Shown: positions 56,232 through 64,000 of the stretch, in pieces
Layout of the letters: every line of letters begins with the position of its first letter
Position numbering within the stretch: the first letter of the stretch is position 1
DNA from: Dirofilaria immitis
Lineage: Eukaryota > Nematoda > Chromadorea > Rhabditida > Onchocercidae
DNA: 64,000 nucleotides
Assembly (NCBI GenBank): GCA_024305405.1
Contig: JAKNDB010000066.1
Location: 310,001 to 374,000, forward strand
Direction of reading: 5' to 3'
The notes under the pieces: model-generated
Databases searched by the model: none
What the model was told of the DNA's origin: nothing
Seen by the model: only the letters and a program-made list of their open reading frames with translations
Translations under genes and position numbers: made by a program

Positions 56232-56346
56232 ATGGTACAAAAAGGCCGCCGACCACAAAATACCGCTCGGCCTTACAGACTTTGCCAGAGGGATAAATTG
56301 AGCTTTACCGATTGCTAAGTAATAAGCTTGAACGCTATCCGTGGAA
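56232..56346 (-). other. GC-richer island, possible structured small RNA
   Basis: The base composition jumps well above the surrounding AT-rich DNA. A perfect 7-bp stem (56242-56248 with 56268-56274) encloses a 19-nt loop, and on the minus strand the segment ends in TTTTT, a possible Pol III terminator. I could not match it to tRNA, U1-U6, SL, Y, 7SL or RNase P/MRP motifs that I know. It may equally be promoter DNA of TIMM29 or Nup107. Confidence 0.3.
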
Positions 56347-56630
56347 TATATTTGTTTATGTGTTCATAATAATAAATATACTATCATTTAGTCCATATTA
56401 TTCAGTTACAATGATTATTTACCTAAAAAATTTCACGTATGAACCTATAACGATAATTAAGGCTATTATAAGAATATAGTGAGAATTAAATTGTTTTTTT
56501 CTTTTAAATTATAATCAAAAATAAACTGATAAGAAACAAAACTGAATTATAAATGATGTTTCCATTTTTTAATTTCTTGAATATATCATGTGCTCTATGT
56601 TTTATTCAATTTCTTTTTTTTTTCTCCTAT

Positions 56631-56635
56631 TTTAG
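56631..56635 (+). promoter_or_regulatory. Probable spliced-leader acceptor for Nup107
   Basis: CCTATTTTAG abuts the ATG at 56636 exactly, behind a pyrimidine-rich tract, with no upstream exon of this gene visible. Confidence 0.55.
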
Positions 56636-59600
56636 ATGAATAGTTCACAATTTGATGGTAATATATCCGTAAGTACATTGGAAAGTTTACGTTCTACGCA
56701 AGAAATTGATACTACGCTGAATTCTACGCAATATTGCTTCTTACATGATGATTTCTTTTGATAAAGGTTTGCAAAAACTTGAATTTATTTCATAGAATTT
56801 TCAGTGAATGAATTTTTTCCTTTTTTTGGGAAAAATTTGTAAATTACATAAACACGTGAGAAAATTATCATTATAATACTTTATTTTTTCTTATGCTTTA
56901 TTGTTCATATTTTCTTGAATTTATTGTTACATAATAGCATTTCCTTTAAGGCTTTAAAAATTTTGATATTGTGCGATCAAAACAAATTGTATTTATTGGG
57001 AGTTTAAAAATATGATAAAAATTTTTGTTGCTGCTATTTCTTCTTATCCGTTATCTTTTTTTTCATATTTTTTTTTGACAGATTTGAAGTGATTTCAGTT
57101 ACTCAAGCACTCTTCGAAGATTTCCAAGCTAAATGTATGGATTCAGAGAATGTTAACGAATCTTCTGATTTAGTTGCTTTGTTTTATGAGGTATATGCAA
57201 ACTTTAATTTTAATTTTTTCTTATGAATATTGAGTCGATAATTGTTTTACTGACTTTTTTAGTAATTTTATTATCATTATTTTCATTTGAATAAAGAGAT
57301 CTTTTCAACAAGTTCAGTAATAAACGATTATCATATAATTTAAATAAGAAAGTATGATGATTATGATCTCTCTTACGACTTAACTAATTACTTTATGGTT
57401 TCAGATATGTAGTGATGGAATAGCAGCCTTTCAGAAAGTATCAATGAGACCGGAGAAAACGACAACTTTAATGTCTGTTTTGCAACAACTTTTAAGCGAG
57501 CAACAAGCTTATCTTTTGTTATTAAATCTTGCCAAGATGAATCGAACATTAGACGATTTGAAGGTGAAAACAAAATTTCTATCTTTAATTTATACTATAA
57601 ATTCTTGTATATGAGTTAGTATTCAGTTATATGCTCACGAATGAGAGAAACCAAGTAAATGCTAATTTAAAGAATAAATTTGATGTCTTAAATGATCAAG
57701 GATAGTCATTAGTTCTTTTCAGAGCAAATTTCTTTGCGTCCATGTAATTGGACATGGCTTATGTAACACATGTGATATCTTTTATTTAAATATGTAACGA
57801 TTTTTAATTCCTTATTTACAGAAGAGTTTCGAGCCGAATTAATAAGCAAATTATTTAACTATCTAATGTAATGATTTTTTCTTTTACAATTTGTTGCAGA
57901 ATTTGGAAAAGCGATCTGTTCTTGCTGATTTGTTAATCAATGATGTGGAATTCAGGAGACTACTGGTAATTTCTGAAAGATTATTTCAAAAAAAAATGGT
58001 GTTTGATTTCAAAAAAAATAATGTTTAGCAAAGATAATGGAAGACACAGTTACTTTTATTTATAATTTTTGCTGGTATTTATAATTAGCTGAAAGCTTTC
58101 TGAAGGTACTTTTGGAGTGGTGTGAAGAAAATGCCAACAATGAACCTGAAGCAAGCGCTGAATTATCGAACGAATGTGCATATCTGGAAAGAAATTGCAT
58201 GTTGCGGTGAAGTTTTTGTTCATTTAATATTGTTGTACAATGAATTATATACCTTTAGTTTTACTAAATTGTCAGGACATGTAAGCAGCTTGGTAGTATC
58301 GAAGATTGTTTATCCAGTAATTAATTGAATAGATCCCAATTAAAATCAAAAATTCAGAATAGTTAGAACATTCTCTGTTGAAATATCTTGTTGGTGAGAA
58401 ATTTGACATTTTTATGTTAAGAACAGCAAAACTCACAAATAAATTTGTATTTCTTTGATTCTCCGTTTTCGTTATTTTGATCCAAATCTATTCTTTTTCA
58501 TAGTTTTAATAATAGAAATATTAAGAAACACAAAAACTGAGACATGAATTACATGTACATCTATAGAAATTGTTTTATATCGAATGCATTAGTGAAGGAT
58601 TTTTTCTTTATTCATTATTAATTATTTTAATTAAGAATTATTATTTATAGAGCAGAAACATTGCATGCTCGTATTCGTGGTGAAAACTTTTGTGATCTGG
58701 TAATCAATTTATTCGTTTTTATTTTATAAGAATTTTTACTTGTTGATCAATTATTTATCGAAGAGAAGTAGTTTGAAATGTTAGTCGCATTCATTGCTAT
58801 AGTATATGTTTTTTTCTTATTTTTACATGAGAGAAATGACGTATGTTATATTTAGTTTTACAAAATTTGCTTATTTTCAAAAAAAATGAATTTAAGTAAT
58901 AAATTTATGGTCAGTCAAATATTTATCAAAATCCAGGATTTGGATGGTGCACTTCATGGACGCTTGCACAATAAAGACGAAGAATTAGAAAATAGAGTAT
59001 TAAGCGTGATTTACACACTGGTGCGATGTGGTCGAATTGATGAAGTACTATTTGATAATGGTTACAAACTGATATATGAATGATTTATGGATCAATTCAT
59101 TCAAATCATTGAATTTTGTTATTTCAGGCATCTTCATTACTAGAAAAAACTGGTCTTTGTTCTTTGGTACCTTTGCTACAACTAAGGAAAATGTCACGCA
59201 GTACTGCTTTAACACCATTTTCCATGGACGAAACCTATTATTATCTAGCTCGATCTCGTGCATTTTTTAAACGAACTATTGACAAGATCATTTCTAAAGT
59301 GAGTTTCAGTGATTTTTTAAAAATTAAATTAAAAGAATTTTTAGTTATGAAATGGAATCCATCATAATCGTTTCCACAGTAAGCGGCTTGCCTTAATATC
59401 GAATTAGACAGTTCTCAAGCAGTTTTCATCTAAATGAAATATTTTGAAAACGGCGACTGCTGTTAATTTTCTCTCTTTTCCTTTCATTTTTCCTTTCATA
59501 ATATTTCACATTTACTTACTCTTTTATTTATAATCCAAATTTTCATATTGTAAGCATCATTTTTTGCACAGTGAATTCTATATTATTGTTATTTTGGGGT

Positions 59601-62600
59601 TTTAGGGCACATTATTATCGCAAGTGGAATCTTGTTTATGGTCAGTGGTAGCTGGACATCTCGAACCGGCATTATCTTTATCTTCTCGTACTGAAGATCG
59701 TCTTTGGTGTTACCTCAATGCAGCTGTTGAATCTCGTCTTGATACTGCAATCACCACCGCCCACAATGGCGATTTTGATATTGGTGTTGGTCGCGAAGTT
59801 GAAAATGATGATCTTCGGATTAATTCTATTTTTGATGAAATTGCAACGGTTTGTCTTTTCAAGCAAAACACAAAAAAATGCCTTTTCGATATTTGAGTAT
59901 ATTATTTAAGTCCGAAAAGATTACGTCATTTTTATTACCAGAAGCAATCTTATTTTAGCTTAGATTCTAAATTCGAGTTTAAAATTTGAATTTCAATTAA
60001 TATTATTAAACTGACAGGTTTTGATACAAATTTTAGCTATAAAAGTATTGAAAAAATGCGCCTAAAGTGGATGTCTGCTTCAGTTTTCTTGATTATTTTG
60101 AACTCTTCTTATTTTTAGCTTGAACGATCGCCATATTACACTATTTATCGATACATAGTGAATGATGATTCTTTATCATTGGTCGCATCTATGGATATGT
60201 GGTTGGAACAGCATGAGGATGATTTAGAAAGATTTCCACATATCATACGTTTTATGGCCCATCTTGTTTTACTGCTCCAATTTGCTGGTCAGCCAGTTCA
60301 GGTGGAAATATTATTTTTCTTTAGTTAGTTAAATTTTTTCAAATTGTAGTTTTTGTAAGGCGTTATTCTGTATTTTGATATGATATATTGAGAAATAACA
60401 CAGAAATTTTTAAGGTAATTTAGAAAATTTGCTGTTTATTGGTTTGTAAGGAAATAAAATGTTTTGATCCGCGGAAAATTTTGTCAGAATGTCGTAAATT
60501 TCTTAGGGCAGCTATTTATGGCGGTTGACTATTACTCTTCTTATTTGTTTTTTCAAAAGTTAGGCTTTCTAAATTTTAATTAAACTCTTTGTGAATTTCA
60601 AGCACACTTCATCACTATTCTTATGTATTTGAGTATGTTGATTTTAGTCATAATAATTATAAAACAAATGTTTTGTCAATACAAATATCTATCTATTAAT
60701 TTTAGGAAGAAAGCGCTAATTCAATCATCCGTAATTATGTTCGTTTATTGATCTCATTGAAATTATATCCAATTGTACCGTATTATGCAAGCAAATTGCC
60801 ATTAGAAGTGGGTGAGGAAATGGTTGTTGATTTCATGTGCCGTAAGTTTCTTTAGTTTGATTTATTCATTTTTGTCGTAGTTCTTAAAAAATTTTTGACA
60901 ACATCGCTCAGTAAAGAATAATATGGTTTAAATTATTAAACGAATTCAAAATTATATGGCATACTATTTTATTGTTGTTATCATCATTATTGTTCTCAAT
61001 ACCTCTTTTTTAGAGTTAGAAGATGAAAAAATACGAAAAGATGTCCTCGCTGCTGCCTATGCTGCGAAAATGGATGGAGTACGTTTATGTAAACGGATCT
61101 TTAATTGTATAATTGCTCAATATCCCGTAGATGAGCAGGTGCTGAATTTTGATTTTATCTTAAATTTTTATTATACTGTTATTCGGTTATTGCACACTTA
61201 TACGAAAACAACACTGTTGTTGATTGTTTTCATATCGCATTAATTATCACATTTTTATTTCAAGTTTATTGCTCTTTTTATTATTTGAATTTTCACAGGA
61301 ATCTGAGAAAGATGATATATTGATTAATGCATGGAACTGGTTAACATATCCGGGTATTGATACATATTATGATGTTCTATTAGGCATGAATAAAATAATG
61401 CGTGAATTTTTTGTAAGTTTTATTGCATTCATTATTTTTATGGCATTTTGACTTCATTACCCAATTATTTCGAAGGGCAAACAAATCTTTTGCCAATTTG
61501 TTTCGTAAAAAAGAGCTGCTTATGAAAAATACTGCTATCGAATGAAACGTTTTAGAATTTTGTTGGATTTTTCAGATGTTGATAAACTGGACAAAGCAAA
61601 GAAACTTTTACAACGATCGAAAAAATTGATTGACAAAATATTAGAATCATTTTCTCATGTTATCAAAACTGATGATATAATTGAGCCGAAACTTTCAAGA
61701 GCGATTACTGAATACAGAGCTTATGAATGCTATTTGGCTAGTTTTAAACTTCATTTATTATGAGTACTTTTGCAATTAAAGAAATGATATATTTAAAATG
61801 AAACTTTTTACCAGCAGCATAGTTTTTAAACTTCCAAATATTCTAATTTCTAATATTTTAGAATGCTTTGATGAAATTCAACGAATGGTTCAAGCAGTCA
61901 CAACGTTCAATACCATCTCTTCCGCAGAACTCAGCAGATAGCACTGGATTGTTAATGGATATGCAACAAAGGATAACGCTTGAAGTGATGCATCAGCGGG
62001 CAAATGAACAAATGCAAAGATATGAAAATGCTTCAAAACAGAGCACTACGGTTAGTTTTCTGATCGAACTTCATAAATGCTATAAATAAAAGCTGCAACA
62101 ATTTGGAAATTAGAGAATCAGTTTTCTATTTGTGAGATCAAGCTTTATCATTTCATCATTGTATTCTTGCATGTTTGAATAACTCACTATAGAAAGTTTA
62201 AAACGCATTTTAGGCGGCGATGGAAGCACTCGATCTTGTTTTACGTTTCCCGCATGGTTGGATGACATTCAAAAGAGTTGAGACCGAAACTTTAAGTGAG
62301 GTAATAAGATGGATTATCAATCTCATTTATAAAATAAATATTCATATCAAGTTTGTGACTTCTTCAAAAAAATTTATGATTACAGATCATTGAGAGGAAT
62401 TACAGATATTAAAAGAAAAAAAAATATCATTGTACATAATTAAAAAATTCTGACTTAGTATTTTTATTTACCATCGGTTCAGGATGAAGTCAAAAAACTC
62501 ACTGAAATAAGATCTCGTTACATTACTGCAGTTGTTGTTATGCTAGTCACTCTATTTGAAAAAAGCGACATAAATGGATCTGCACAGTTGGTCGAATTAC

Positions 62601-62896
62601 TAGCCGATGAGGAGTATATGTTGGCAGAAGTAAGTTTTACTTGTCCTGAATTTTGCTATCGTATTGATCAGATTTGCATAATTATGTAGATACTTCAGCG
62701 ATTTTGTTTTAATGACTCGTTGTATAATAACGATAAGCTTCAATGAATGAAGACTAAAAATGTATGTTAATACCAATTCATCTTTTGTAACGATGCATAA
62801 ATGCATCTAAGTTGATATCTTTTTTAGGTTATACCGAAAGAACAGCTGCGGATTCTTATAAAACAACTTTCGATAAATGCTTACAAGAGTTTGTGA
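56636..62896 (+). CDS. npp-5: Nuclear pore protein Nup107 (NPP-5 type)
   Basis: Member of the Y-shaped Nup107-160 outer-ring complex of the nuclear pore. Exons: 56636 to about 56762, 57082-57190, 57405-57563, 57900-57965, 58106-58206, 58651-58699, 58937-59044, 59128-59298, 59606-59848, 60119-60301, 60706-60841, 61014-61138, 61299-61412, 61576 to about 61740, 61862-62050, 62214-62300, 62483-62629, 62828-62896. Length is about 780 residues (human 925, with a longer N-terminus). Matching blocks: SVVAGHLEPALSLSSRTEDR and LWCYLNAAVESRLD, IIRFMAHLVLLLQFAG, FNEWFKQ, and the C-terminal VIPKEQLRILIKQL. The ATG sits directly behind a TTTTAG acceptor. Exon 1 reaches a stop before a donor that fits exon 2, and the joins 61412/61576 and about 61740/61862 are out of phase as written; a T-run error at 61407-61412 would fix the first. 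Confidence 0.92.
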
Positions 62897-63484
62897 AACT
62901 TTAGGACTCATTAGCCTATCTTTCCTACCTTGTTTCATATTCTATTTTAACCTTTTTTTTGAAAACTGGAAAGAATGTTCATTTTGAAATCTACAGTTTA
63001 TCGAGGATATTTTATGATGATTTATGTAACCTTGCAAGAGTTTCACTTTTGCATCTTTTTTAGTTGAATAATACTTTTCTTTTTATTCGAAATTAATCTT
63101 GTTTTATTGTTATTTGGACAAAAAAAGTATTTTATCAGGCTTTAGCAGCAGGTAATGATGAAACAAATCGTAAATTTGAGGAATTAGCACTTGTAATGTA
63201 ATACTCATTTAATGGCAGTTATAGCAATACTGCTGCCGATTTAACGAAAATTCAAATTCCATCTGATAAGTTAAGGAATTTTCCTTTCATTGATTTGAAT
63301 TCGTTTATTGGTTTGCTGAATATTTGCTGATGATTCAGCAGTGGAAGATGGCTGAAGTACTGTGCTTCGATTAAGTGAAGAAATTTTTTACGAAAAATTT
63401 TTAAAATTATTCGAGTAAAGTTTGCTAAGAAACTGGAAAACTTGTTTGTTCAATAAGCAAATAAAAATTAATCGTATCAAATCT
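62897..63484. other. Intergenic space between convergent 3' ends
   Basis: Between Nup107 and the minus-strand tail-anchored gene. At 63139-63201, behind a TATCAG acceptor, a short plus-strand frame ALAAGNDETNRKFEELALVM then stop looks exon-like but has no donor partner I can identify. Confidence 0.45.
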
Positions 63485-64000
63485 TTATAATAAATACCAA
63501 ATTGTGCCAAAAGTTACTGCGAAACATAAAAAATAGATAATTGTTCCTAATGAAGAAGTATGGGAATGCGAATGTTCGATTACCTGATCGAGGAAAGATT
63601 TATCGCACCACGGTGTCGGCAGTTTAGATGAGCGTACTGTAGCATTGGAGGATGTTGGTTTCTTGTCCTTTACAGAATCAGAAAGTTCTAATACACGTTT
63701 TGCCAATTTTTCATATTCTTCTGATCTGAAATTAATGTCCAAATCTATATTACAAATGGCATGATACTAATCTGCATATTTAGTGATTTATTTTCAAATG
63801 GAGTAAATCATAACTTATATTGATACGAACGAATTTTTTGAATCCAAAATACTAGCATATAATGAGGAAGATGAACGTACTTCTCTTGTTGCATTGCCGT
63901 CTGTTTTTCAAGTTCTTCAAATGTTTCTTTATATTGCCTCTCGATATTTTCATAATATTCTTTACATCTTTGTAATTCATTTTCCCGACCTTTTATCTGC
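63485..64000 (-). CDS. Coiled-coil tail-anchored membrane protein, 3' part
   Basis: Partial gene; its 5' part lies beyond the right edge. Two exons: 64000(+)-63881 and 63725-63485, joined in phase across a GTACGT donor. The upstream exon is a strongly charged coiled coil (ENELQRCKEYYENIERQYKE). The last exon continues it (SEEYEKLAKRVLELSDSVKD), passes through a polar linker, and ends in a hydrophobic segment GTIIYFLCFAVTFGTIWYLL at the very C-terminus. This is the layout of a tail-anchored protein inserted into ER, Golgi or outer mitochondrial membrane. I do not recognise the family; SLMAP-like or golgin-like proteins share the layout but not a clear motif. Confidence 0.65.

Larger units (their letters stand above)
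55926..56635. other. Divergent intergenic region TIMM29 / Nup107
   Basis: About 0.7 kb between the divergent TIMM29 and Nup107 starts. It contains the GC-richer structured island listed separately at 56232-56346 and otherwise AT-rich DNA; likely holds both promoters. Confidence 0.5.

Overview
Organism. The window looks like nuclear DNA of a nematode, most like an AT-rich spirurid or filarial genome. Genes are split into many short exons with GT..AG introns from tens of bases to about 4 kb. Splice acceptors are tight TTTCAG/TTTTAG sites. Several first ATGs sit just behind an unpaired acceptor, as expected for spliced-leader trans-splicing. The protein set is that of a eukaryote with animal-type families. 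The species call is inference; no species-diagnostic sequence was recognised.

Layout. 1-4.1 kb: AT-rich DNA with microsatellites and no gene I can support. 4.2-11.9 kb (+): single-pass membrane protein with one thrombospondin type 1 repeat. 13.9-24.1 kb (-): Integrator subunit 2 (INTS2), 16 exons that join in frame. 24.4-26.3 kb (+): COM-1/CtIP-type DNA-end resection factor, divergent from INTS2 across about 0.3 kb. 27.7-29.1 kb (+): prefoldin subunit 6. 30.5-35.2 kb (-): unrecognised type I membrane protein with signal peptide and a juxtamembrane furin-like site. 35.8-54.4 kb (+): Integrator subunit 1 (INTS1), 37 exons traced. 54.6-55.9 kb (-): TIMM29, a TIM22-complex subunit, 3 exons. 56.6-62.9 kb (+): nucleoporin Nup107 (NPP-5 type). 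63.5 kb to the right edge (-): last two exons of a coiled-coil, tail-anchored membrane protein.

How the genes relate. INTS1 and INTS2 belong to one complex, the nuclear Integrator, which processes and terminates snRNA and other Pol II transcripts; here they lie about 12 kb apart and are transcribed away from each other. COM-1, prefoldin 6, TIMM29 and Nup107 are housekeeping genes with no pathway link to Integrator that I can see.

Sequence quality. Many exons read cleanly only if one base is added to (usually) or removed from a short A or T run: at least one in prefoldin 6, four in INTS1, four in com-1, three in the thrombospondin-repeat gene, one in the unrecognised membrane gene and probably one in Nup107. 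Adding those bases restores family-matching protein and correct splice phase. INTS2 and TIMM29 need none. I read these as homopolymer errors in the assembly rather than dead genes, but this cannot be settled from the window alone.
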